From Melieria omissa (taxonomy: Eukaryota > Arthropoda > Insecta > Diptera > Ulidiidae): DNA of 64,000 bases. The DNA lies in assembly GCA_963971225.1 (NCBI GenBank), contig OZ020270.1, positions 20,663,557 to 20,727,556 on the forward strand. Direction: 5' to 3'. The translations under genes were made by a program, and so were the position numbers. Shown one piece after another: positions 55,539-64,000 of this stretch. The notes beneath the pieces are model-generated. The model searched no databases, was not told the DNA's origin, and saw nothing but the letters and a program-made list of their open reading frames with translations. The stretch's first letter is position 1, and every line of letters begins with the position of its first letter.

Positions 55539-55975
55539 AGTTAGCACGTAAGCATATCCACACCCCGCACATCCGGCATCACGCAACACAACGAACGACC
55601 GTGGCAGGAATTCTCAAATAACAGCGCGGGCAATACCACCATGCCAGCGGTGGTCAATAACCAACCATGGCAAATAATGCTACATCAGCGCTATGGAACG
55701 TCGAGCGGATGCGCGTGCGGGCACTGACTTCAGCGAATACGGCGGCAGCGACGGCGATGGTGACAGCGGCAAGACTGCGGCAGTTGGATTAAATTTAGTT
55801 AGTCGTAATTTGACTGTAAAATCTACCGGTTGCCCTTCGGCAGAATAAAATCACTTTTTTATAAATTCCACATAGTGGAAAGTAACTGCTGCGTTTGATT
55901 AAATCTTGACTAAATAGCTTTTTTATAAATTCCACATAGTGGAAGGTAACGGCTGTGTTTGATCAAATCTTAACT
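55539..55975 (+). repeat. 5' LTR of element C
   Basis: AGTTAGCACG...CTTAACT, 437 bp. It contains a 64-bp tandem duplication (55855-55918 and 55919-55975) around TATAAATTCCACATAGTGGA, also present in the 3' LTR. AATAAAA lies near 55845. Confidence 0.93.
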
Positions 55976-55993
55976 GGCGCCCAACGTGGGGCC
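55975..55993 (+). other. Primer binding site of element C (tRNA-Lys type)
   Basis: TGGCGCCCAACGTGGGGCC at the LTR end, the tRNA-Lys primer site known from gypsy. This differs from elements A and B. Confidence 0.85.
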
Positions 55994-56274
55994 ACACACA
56001 AAAAAGTCCCGGTAAAGGACAGTTAGAAGTGGCCCGAGTGCACGAACCCGCGAGTGCAAAAAAACAAACAAAAACAATTTTCAAAAACTAAAAAACAAAA
56101 AACATTCAAACAAAAGTAAACAATCGTGCAAAAATTAAATCAACAGTGCAACGATAGAACAGAAACAAAGAAAGAACGGAGGAATTTACACAACGAAAAA
56201 GTAAACAATCGTGCAAAAAATCAAACCTAAAGTGCAAAAGAACATAAGGCATTGCACGCCAAGCCGAGGCGTCG

Positions 56275-57628
56275 CACAATGGGGTAAACATGCCAAAAAC
56301 CCGCGCATTGCCTATTTTATGCTGTAATATCTATACAGTTAAAGATAAATACCTCAAATTTGGACATCTCCTTCATGACTCTTCAGAGATTTGTTCACCA
56401 TAATTTTATTTGATTTACTGTACCGTGCACCGGCACCCTACAGTCGGCAATTAGGCACTTTTAAAATCTTCATTAGTAAAAAACAAAACCAAAGTTAAAG
56501 TATTTAAATCGACCCAAACTGACTTATAAATACTCTAGATTGTAGCCACGCCCCCATTTTTTCCTCCTTTCATAAAACACCCACATAAAACACATACATG
56601 TAGGGTAATTCGTATTTAAGCAAAAACCATTTGATACGGGTAATACGGCTCATAACGGGTTAATGGGGAGTACCATGCCAACTTACCGTTATAAATAACC
56701 ACAAAAGGGTAGATGACGTTAATAAGTATATAAATATAATAAATTTTCCCAATTTAACCAAGTATGCTTATATGGCAACCCTACTTAAAAGTGGGCGTTT
56801 CATGCCCATTTTTACGTCAGAGTTTAGTTAGGTCACTCGTAAATTCCACACAAAGTTTTAATGAAATATATTGCCTTTTTCAAGAATCATCCTGCGTACC
56901 CGCCGAAAAATTTGATACAAAATATTTTTTTAGCATATTTATTAATTCAGGTGATAAATCACATCTATTTTTACTTTATGTATTTTTTTTAATACTATAT
57001 ATATGCATCAAGTGCTATAAACGTACCGACCACCCATACGCGCGTTAAAAAGTTTTTAGTTCATATATATTTCTTACTAAGAGAAGTGAATAAATGTCCA
57101 AAAATCTAACCATTCCGCAGCTTTCCGCAGACAAGTTGGGTATCATTTTTTTTATGAAGGTTCCTACTTACCTTCCCTAAAGATTTTCGATTATCCATGA
57201 TTATCCATAAAAGTTATACACCACGAAAGTAGGACATTTTCCTAAAAAAATCGTTGTTTTTGCCCAAACTTTGAGAACTTATATCTTTACAAGAAAATGT
57301 GCCATGGAAAAGAATTATATGTCAAATTAAATATAGGAACATGCTTATTATATGTACCAAAAATTATTTGATTATATTTGAAAATAACGATTTAATTGAC
57401 ATTTCAGCATCACCATCAAAAAAGTTGCATCGACAAAATGAAATTGAGTATAAAAACACCCAAATTTGAACGGCTATACAGCAGTTAGTTTCGGTCCAAT
57501 TTACATGCAAAAAGCATTTTCTGACTGCTACATGCATGTAGATTACGAAAAACAAAAAATAAAAGTAAGGCCCGTAACTTTAAGATTAGCCGTAATGCGC
57601 GGGTTTTCGGCATGTTTACCCCATTGTG
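56275..57628. mobile_element. Transib-type non-autonomous element in the leader of element C (1354 bp)
   Basis: Inverted ends of about 36 bp, starting CACAATGGGGTAAACATGCC on both sides with one mismatch further in. The 5-bp target duplication is CGTCG (56270-56274, 57629-57633). Ends starting CACWRTG, 5-bp duplications and CG-rich targets are the known marks of Transib, whose ends resemble V(D)J signal heptamers. I see no transposase sequence inside. Confidence 0.85.
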
Positions 57629-57726
57629 CGTCGCCAACGAGGGAAATCTGCAGGACCGGAGCAATCAACAATAGGAAGAATTTGGAGTGGAATTTCATTG
57701 GACTTTCGAATTTTATTACACCGAGC

Positions 57727-57749
57727 ATGCTTTCGTTCATTAGAATTAT
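57727..57749 (+). CDS. env: Leader exon of env in element C
   Basis: ATG at 57727, seven codons plus two bases, then the donor GTAAGT at 57750. The acceptor TTCCAG ending at 62153 restores phase and runs into the env frame with a hydrophobic stretch. The exon ends in AT before GTAAGT, exactly as in element B. Inferred from splice signals and phase. Confidence 0.72.
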
Positions 57750-57843
57750 GTAAGTGAAGTGCCCAGCAACGATTTAAAACGATTTCATTTCAATATAGTT
57801 TTTCAATAGAATTTTTCAATAAAATTTAAAAAAATTGTTTTCA

Positions 57844-59123
57844 ATGGAGGTACAAGTAGTTCAGCAGTTGCTAAACGCGGCTATAAAAGCCGCAACAGAG
57901 CAAACTAGGGCCGAATTCCGGGCTACCGTAGACGACCTGACTAATAGACTGGCTACCCTAGAGACCCCTACGGCAATCGTCGAATACGAACCAGTGACGA
58001 TCAGGGACGGCGTAGACTGCGACGAGTCGTTGGACTTGGTGAAGTCTCTGCCTGAATTTCGCGGGGAACAGCTGCATTATGTCTCTTGGAGACAGGCAGC
58101 ACATGCTGCCTACAAAATTTTTGAAAGATACGAGGGCAGCTCCCGTCATTATCAGGCAGTGGCTATCATACGGAACAAGATTGTAGGGGCTGCCGACACA
58201 GTACTAGCGTCCTTCAACACCGTTCCGAATTTTGGGGCAATTATAGCCAGGCTGGACTCCACGTACGCAGACAAGAGGCCGGTGTACTTGATAGAGCAGG
58301 AAATGTCCACATTACGTCAGGGTAGGCTTTCTATAACGGAATTTTATGACGAGGTGGAGAAGAAGCTGACATTGATAGTTAATAAAACATAAGTTAATTA
58401 AACATAAGTCATGAGACTTATGGGGAGCAAAGGGACCTCATAAAATCCCTGAACAGGAAGTATAGGGAAGATGCGCTCCGAGTCTTCATTTCGGGGCTTA
58501 ACAGGCCTTTGTGTGACATTCTATTTTCATCAAGACCCGCTGATAATCCTACGGCTTTAGCCCTCACACGGGAGCTGGAAGCCAACCAGGCCCGCTCTTC
58601 ATTTGCCCAGTCATTCTTAAACCGAACCGAACAACTTTCAAGGCCTAGACCAAACCAATTTAGCAATCTCCCGCATTATCGGAAGTTGGAAGTCGGACGA
58701 CAGGCTGCAACACCAATGGAGGTCGATCCATCACTGTCATACTTCAGGCAGAATAGGCCAGCACCACGGCCACCGGTACCTCAAAATCAGGGAAACTACC
58801 TTAGGCCCACTCCGGGTCCTTTCGTACAAAGGAACCCTTTCAATGGACGTCCAGTGCCAGAATGGCATGATCAAGAGAGGGCTCAAAAGAGGCGCAATGA
58901 AAGCGATAGACAGCCAATTCCGAAACTGCAACGTATAAACCACGTACGGGCTCAAGAACAAGATGACGACCACCAATATGAAGGGATCCAGACTTATGAC
59001 GCCTACGACGAAGGCGAACAACCCGACGATTACTACACCAATCAAGAGACGGACGAGATAAATTTTTTAGGAACAGATCCCTCCTACCCTATGTCAGCAG
59101 GACATTCGCAGGAGGGAAACTAA
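57844..59123 (+). pseudogene. gag: Gag of element C, broken near 58390
   Basis: ATG at 57844 (MEVQVVQQLLNAAIKAATEQ). The capsid-like region includes SLPEFRGEQLHYVSWRQAAHAAY and IIRNKIVGAADTVL. Near 58378-58408 a 15-bp stretch is nearly duplicated (GTTAATAAAACATAA, GTTAATTAAACATAA), giving a TAA at 58390 and a frame change. Gag then continues (HETYGEQRDLIKSLNRKY) to 59123. The second part is rich in P, Q and R, with no zinc knuckle. It ends just after the slippery site. Confidence 0.85.
59063..59069 (+). promoter_or_regulatory. -1 ribosomal frameshift heptamer, gag to pol, element C
   Basis: T TTT TTA in the gag frame (AAT TTT TTA), the same heptamer type used by HIV-1. A -1 shift here enters the pol frame with no stop before the protease. 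Gag itself ends 54 bases later. Confidence 0.8.
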
Positions 59124-62100
59124 AATTTCTGATTGACACAGGTGCTGCAAAGAATTATGTAAAAAATCTTAGTGGCCTTAAGGGTATCAAAGCGGTCAAA
59201 AGCCCTTTTGCTGTTAAGGCACTTCACGGCACCGACACAATTCGCCAAAAGTGCACCATAAACATTTTTGGCAAAACTACTGACTTTTTCATTTTACCCT
59301 CGCTACAAACATTCGACGGCATTATAGGTTTTGATTTCCTTAGAGAAATAAATGCTAAACTGGACTTGAAAAAGGGAACCCTCTATTATGAAGGCGGAGA
59401 GGAGATACTGATGTACTTCTACTGCCAGGACGTTAATAGCGTAATGGCAATCCCAAACTATAACGGAAAACTCTCTCGGCTACTCAAGGAACAATCCGGA
59501 GTTTTCGCTGACCCAACAGAATCGCTGCCATACAACACAACAGTGGTGGCAACGATCAGGACGACCGACAACGAACCGGTTTACTCAAAGACCTACCCCT
59601 ATCCCATGGCTGCGACCGAGTTTGCCAACAATGAGGTGGCCAGCCTTCTACGAGACGGCATAATTAGGCCATCACGTTCCCCGTACAACAATCCAATATG
59701 GGTCGTTGATAAAAAGGGCACAACAGAGACAGGGGAACGGAAGTTGAGGTTGGTCATCGATTTCAGGAAGCTTAACCAGAAAACAGTATCGGATAGGTAT
59801 CCCATTCCGGACACTTCCGTCATCCTCGCTAACTTGGGCAAGTCCACCTTCTTCACGACCCTGGATCTCAAATCGGGGTTCCACCAAATCAAGCTAGCAG
59901 AACGCGACAGGGAGAAAACAGCATTCTCTGTCAATAATGGCAAGTATGAATTCTGCCGACTGCCATTCGGACTTAAAAATGCTCCAAACATTTTTCAGCG
60001 AGCTATTGACGATGTTCTAAGAGATGAGATTGGCAAGTGTTGCCACGTTTACATCGACGATGTGATCATCTTCTCTGAAAACGAGGACCAACACATAAAC
60101 GATGTAGGCCGCATTCTCGAAAAGCTTTTCGCGGCAAATATGAGGGTGTCATTGGAGAAGACGAAATTCATGAGAAGGGAGGTGGAATTCCTCGGATTTC
60201 TTGTCTCCGAGGATGGGATAAGGACTTGCCCGGACAAAGTGCGAGACATCCTGAATTACGAAACCCCACAGAATCTACGTAGCCTACGATCGTTTCTGGG
60301 ACTATCGGGGTATTACCGACGATTTGTGAAAGACTACGCAGCTATCGCCAAACCGCTGGCGAAGTACCTGCGTGGCGAGAACGGGAACATCGGAGCCAAT
60401 CGGTCCAAAAACGTTCGTATCCAGCTCGACGAAGAGGCACTGAGAGCTTTCAACAAAATCAAGGAAATTCTCGCCTCCGAGGACGTCCTCTTACTTTATC
60501 CCGACTACGCTAAACCCTTCGAACTGACCACTGACGCGTCCTCGCACGCATTGGGCGCAGTCCTGTCCCAGGGGGGTCGACCCATAACCATGATCTCCCG
60601 TACCTTGTCCGCAACTGAGGAAAACTACGCTACCAATGAGCGTGAGCTCTTGGCGATAGTGTGGTCTCTGCAAAAACTAAGAAATTACCTCTATGGTGCT
60701 AGGCAACTTAACATCTATACGGACCACCAACCTCTCACCTTTGCCATATCGGATAAGAATCCGAATGCTAAGCTTAAACGGTGGAGAGCGTTCGCAGAGG
60801 AATTTGCACCCAATTTTTTCTACAAGCCAGGTAAAGCGAATGTCGTGGCGGATGCACTGTCCCGCCAACATATCAATGCGTTAGAGGACTCAAGCGCCTC
60901 CTCCGCTACAGTGCACAGCGAGGAATCATTGACGAAGGCCATCCCCACAATTGCAAACCCCATCAACTGCTTCAAGAATCAGCTTATTCTGGAGGAAGGA
61001 CGGACACCAACAAAAAGGACGACAATTCTATTCAGGTCCCAGACCAGACATCATATTACGTTTAGCAATATAAGCGATCTTTTATCCACCATTAAGGAAT
61101 GTGTTAACCCCAATGTGGTCAATGGACTACTATGTGACATGCCCGTCCTGGCACAAATTCAGAATGAGTTACTTACGATGTTTCCTGGCGTTAGATTTCT
61201 CCATACTTCAAAACAAGTAATGGATGTCTTTAATGAAAGCGATCAAAGGGAAATTCTGGAAACAGGACACAACAGGGCTCACCGTTCTGCGCGTGAAAAT
61301 TTGCAGCAAATACTAGGCGAGTATTTTTTCCCCAACATGCGAAAAAGATTGAAGGAATTGGTTTCAACCTGTACGGTCTGCTGTGAAGCCAAGTATCAGC
61401 GCCACCCTCCCAGACCAACAGTAGGTAGCTCCCCAATTCCCCAATACCCCGGCGAAATCTTACATATTGACATCTACTCGACGGACAAAAAGCACTTCCT
61501 GACGTGTGTGGACAAATTTTCTAAGTTTGCTATTGTCTCCCCCATAAATTCGAGGTCAATAGTTGACATAAAAGAACCCATCCTACAAATCCTTAACTTT
61601 TTCAAGAATACAAAAACCGTAGTTTGCGACAACGAAAAATCCCTAAACTCTCAAACAGTGAAATCCTTATTGAGGGATCACTTTGCAATAGATATATTTA
61701 CAACACCCCCGCACCATAGTACCACTAACGGCCAAGTCGAGCGATTTCACAGTACTCTATCAGAAATCGCTCGATGCGTTAAGATGACCCAAGGGCTGAA
61801 CGCCACCTCGGATTTAATCTTGCTTGCCACGTCCAAATATAACCGATCGGTCCATTCCGTCACGGGACAAAAGCCCATAGACATAATTCACTCTATCCCA
61901 AATGCCCTTAAAGAGGAAATTAAAACCAGAATCAGCAAGGCACAGGAAAAAGACTTAGAACGATGCAACAGGGACCGGATAACAAAAATGTTCCAACCGG
62001 GGGATAAAGTCTTCATTAAAACCAATAGACGAATAGGAAATAAGTTTACGAAGCTCTACGTAGAAAAAACTGTCGAAAGGGATCTAGGGACAACCGTTCT

Positions 62101-62140
62101 AGTTGAAGGCAAGCAAATTCATAAAGCTAACCTGCGATAA
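59069..62140 (+). CDS. pol: Pol polyprotein of element C: protease, reverse transcriptase, RNase H, integrase
   Basis: Read after a -1 shift at 59063-59069. Protease LIDTGAAKNY (about 59133) and IIGFDFL. Reverse transcriptase from SKTYPYPMA (about 59587), with [21 protein letters not shown] and HVYIDDVIIF (YIDD box, about 60050). RNase H LTTDASSHALGAVL (about 60523) and TDHQPLTF. Integrase H2C2 region (HNRAHRSARENL...CTVCCEAK, 61270-61390), then catalytic D in HIDIYST, D in VCDNEKS (about 61625) and E in NGQVERFHSTL (about 61735). The stop is at 62138-62140. No lesion seen. Confidence 0.93.
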   Translation, partial: RNRSLLPYVSRTFAGGKLKFLIDTGAAKNYVKNLSGLKGIKAVKSPFAVKALHGTDTIRQKCTINIFGKTTDFFILPSLQTFDGIIGFDFLREINAKLDLKKGTLYYEGGEEILMYFYCQDVNSVMAIPNYNGKLSRLLKEQSGVFADPTESLPYNTTVVATIRTTDNEPVYSKTYPYPMAATEFANNEVASLLRDGIIRPSRSPYNNPIWVVDKKGTTETGERKLRLVIDFRKLNQKTVSDRYPIPDTSVILANLGKSTFFTTLDLKSGFHQIKLAERDREKTAFSVNNGKYEFCRLPFGLKNAPNIFQRAIDDVLRDEIGKCCHVYIDDVIIFSENEDQHINDVGRILEKLFAANMRVSLEKTKFMRREVEFLGFLVSEDGIRTCPDKVRDILNYETPQNLRSLRSFLGLSGYYRRFVKDYAAIAKPLAKYLRGENGNIGANRSKNVRIQLDEEALRAFNKIKEILASEDVLLLYPDYAKPFELTTDASSHALGAVLSQGGRPITMISRTLSATEENYATNERELLAIVWSLQKLRNYLYGARQLNIYTDHQPLTFAISDKNPNAKLKRWRAFAEEFAPNFFYKPGKANVVADALSRQHINALEDSSASSATVHSEESLTKAIPTIANPINCFKNQLILEEGRTPTKRTTILFRSQTRHHITFSNISDLLSTIKECVNPNVVNGLLCDMPVLAQIQNELLTMFPGVRFLHTSKQVMDVFNESDQREILETGHNRAHRSARENLQQILGEYFFPNMRKRLKELVSTCTVCCEAKYQRHPPRPTVGSSPIPQYPGEILHIDIYSTDKKHFLTCVDKFSKFAIVSPINSRSIVDIKEPILQILNFFKNTKTVVCDNEKSLNSQTVKSLLRDHFAIDIFTTPPHHSTTNGQVERFHSTLSEIARCVKMTQGLNATSDLILLATSKYNRSVHSVTGQKPIDIIHSIPNALKEEIKTRISKAQEKDLERCNRDRITKMFQPGDKVFIKTNRRIGNKFTKLYVEKTVERDLGTTVLVEGKQIHKANLR

Positions 62141-62153
62141 TTTGTACTTCCAG

Positions 62154-63595
62154 GTTCCTCACCCTCGCTATAACCCAACCGGCCGACGCGAAACTACTGA
62201 ACTACACCAATTCCTTCTACATACCGATCACCAACGGGGACGTGGCCATTTTTGAACAGTATGACCTCTTACTGCACAGAACTAACCTCTCGGACTATGA
62301 GACCATGGCACGCGAAACAGAGAGCCTATTCGACCATCTGCCTCACTCTCCCATCAGGAAGATAGTACAAATTGACATTGACCGAATTTTCCACCTATTA
62401 AACACCCTCAAAATTCACCACCGGCAAGCCCGTAGCATTAACTTCCTGGGTACAATGTTGAAGTACATTGCGGGGACCCCGGACTTCGACGACTTTAATG
62501 ACGCAGCGACCAAGGAACAAGCCCTCATAGAGGCGAATGAACGGCAAATGGTCATTAACACGGAAATACAGATGAAGATAAACGAGTTGACCCAAAGACT
62601 GAACAACTTACTTGACGAGACAAAGGAAAAGGACGTAAACGCGGGTAACCTGTTCGAACTGCTTACCGCCAGGAATAAAGCAATGCTAACAGACATCGAA
62701 AATATTATTTACACAGTAACTCTAGGGAAAGCAAATATAATTAACCCAATTATCCTCGCAAATAAAGAAACTGAGAGGTTAATAGTTGCTGAGCACTCCG
62801 CCAACGTTAATATAAATAGCATATTAAGTATTTCCAAACTCAAAATTTTGCAAGATAATAACTGTATTTACTTTATAATTAAGTACCCAAAAATTACGAA
62901 AATTTGTAGTAAGATTAGGCTCCTGCCCGTTGTCCACGATCACAAAATAGTAATGCTAGAAACAAATGTAGTGGCTAACTGCGACCACGTCTATCACCCC
63001 TTGACGGACTGCAAGGAATCAATAGCTATGCCGTTCTGCAAACCATGCGAAAAGAGTTACTGCGTGCAACAACTGCTCAACCAGCATTCTGCGGCTTGTA
63101 AAACGTCCCATTGCACCTATTGAAGAAATCGATGACGGCTTAGTGGTGGTGAACGATCAGACAGCAGAAGTTCGCGATGGAAACAATTCGACGACCATAG
63201 CTCGTGGCACATTTCTGGTCGCCTTCGAAAGAAACGCTACCATCAACGGCACTACCTTTACAAACTGGAAGACTACTGCCCGTCTACACCCTGAAGCCCC
63301 GCCAGCACAAATAGTTAACCTCACTGAACATGTCCCATGGTTGTCTCTCCCATACTTGAACAAACTCCATATTAAAAACTTGGCACATATCGCGAGCTTA
63401 AGGGACCTGGTCCAAACTCGTTTTTCACAGTCATTGGGAACCTCCATCCTCCTAATCGGGATACTTGCTGCAATTGTAGTAGGGCTACTTGTTATGCTTG
63501 GGAGGCAACGCAGTAATCGCCTAGCAGCACTGAAACAGGTGTTAACAGAAGCCGAGGACGGCTCCTCTTTAAGAGGGGGGGTAGTTAGCACGTAA
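62154..63595 (+). pseudogene. env: Env of element C, main exon, one frameshift
   Basis: It begins after the acceptor at 62152-62153 with a hydrophobic stretch that completes the signal peptide begun in the leader exon. An RQAR processing site precedes a fusion-peptide-like SINFLGTMLKYIAGTPDFDDF (about 62435-62495), then a helical region and a Cys-rich segment (about 62970-63120). A one-base change near 63100 shifts the frame: one frame stops at 63121-63123, and the other continues (IEEIDDGLVVVNDQT) to the transmembrane segment (ILLIGILAAIVVGLLVML, about 63445-63500) and a stop at 63593-63595, just inside the LTR. Env proteins of this type drive membrane fusion. Confidence 0.87.
63571..63582 (+). 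other. Polypurine tract of element C
   Basis: AAGAGGGGGGGT directly before the 3' LTR. Confidence 0.85.
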
Positions 63596-64000
63596 GCATA
63601 TCCACACCCCGCACATCCCGCATCACGCAACACAACGAACGACCGTGGCAGGAATTCTCAAATAACAGCGCGGGCAATACCACCATGCCAGCGGTGGTCA
63701 ATAACCAACCATGGCAAATAATGCTACATCAGCGCTATGGAACGTCGAGCGGATGCGCGTGCGGGCACTGACTTCAGCGAATACGGCGGCAGCGACGGCG
63801 ATGGTGACAGCGGCAAGACTGCGGCAGTTGGATTAAATTTAGTTAGTCGTAATTTGACTGTAAAATCTACCGGTTGCCCTTCGGCAGAATAAAATCACTT
63901 TTTTATAAATTCCACATAGTGGAAAGTAACTGCTGCGTTTGATTAAATCTTGACTAAATAGCTTTTTTATAAATTCCACATAGTGGAAGGTAACTGCTGT
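63583..64000 (+). repeat. 3' LTR of element C, incomplete at the window end
   Basis: 418 bp match 55539-55956 with two substitutions; about 19 bp are missing beyond the window. Confidence 0.93.

Larger units (their letters stand above)
55539..64000 (+). mobile_element. Element C: gypsy-type errantivirus, 3' LTR cut by the window end
   Basis: LTR 55539-55975; second copy from 63583, 418 bp present with two differences. It has a tRNA-Lys primer site, a long leader carrying a Transib-type MITE, gag (broken), a slippery site, pol (open) and a spliced env (broken once). The probable left target copy is TATA (55535-55538); the right one is outside the window. Confidence 0.93.

Noticed and set aside
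56279..56285. ATG with a GGGTAAAC donor that would also fit the env acceptor of element C in phase
   Set aside because: It lies inside the terminal repeat of the Transib-type MITE, so it came with that insertion. The donor at 57750 belongs to the retroelement itself and matches the design in element B.

Overview
The window looks like gene-poor, repeat-rich DNA from an insect, most likely a higher fly (Diptera; tephritid-like is a guess). The evidence is the mix of errantivirus (gypsy-group) elements with env genes, BEL/Pao, mdg3/micropia-like, I-, LOA- and RTE-type LINEs, Tc1/mariner, hAT, piggyBac, Harbinger, Transib and Helitron sequences, plus short introns of 56 and 74 bp. I see no ordinary host gene. 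Almost everything recognisable is a transposable element, often nested inside another.

Layout. 1-2078: the 5' part of a HARBI1-like (Harbinger) transposase gene on the minus strand, a dispersed repeat and unassigned sequence. 2079-29411: a minisatellite of 71-bp units split by two LTR retroelements. Element A (2154-20900) is a dead errantivirus. It carries an internally deleted LTR element (4694-7811), two head-to-tail non-autonomous Helitrons (8119-13063), a LINE fragment that replaced part of pol (about 13478-15363), a complete-looking piggyBac (16585-19356) and a mariner-like deletion derivative (19761-20326). Element B (21118-29269) is a young, nearly intact errantivirus with gag, pol and a spliced env. 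29412-34400: unassigned DNA, a 197-bp hAT MITE, two SINE-like tRNA-derived heads and a decayed hAT transposase. 34400-37080: a 5'-truncated RTE-type LINE on the minus strand. 37717-46199: a BEL/Pao gag remnant interrupted by a second, very young BEL element (38936-45616) with identical LTRs but a deleted RNase H region. 46525-52760: two Tc1-like remnants flanking a chimeric LINE that itself contains a piggyBac-type MITE and a large fold-back element. 53455-54424: another piggyBac derivative. 55539-64000: element C, an errantivirus with a tRNA-Lys primer site, a Transib-type MITE in its leader, a broken gag, open pol, broken env and a 3' LTR cut by the window end.

How the parts work together. 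In B and C a small exon in the 5' leader supplies the env start codon and the beginning of a signal peptide, and splices to an acceptor after pol. C has a U UUU UUA slippery heptamer at the gag/pol junction. All six LTR elements (A, the element nested in A, B, both BEL elements, C) lie on the plus strand. That one-sided, gypsy-rich, nested layout resembles uni-strand piRNA clusters such as flamenco, but this is only a hypothesis from structure. All calls rest on reading the sequence by eye; no database search was possible.
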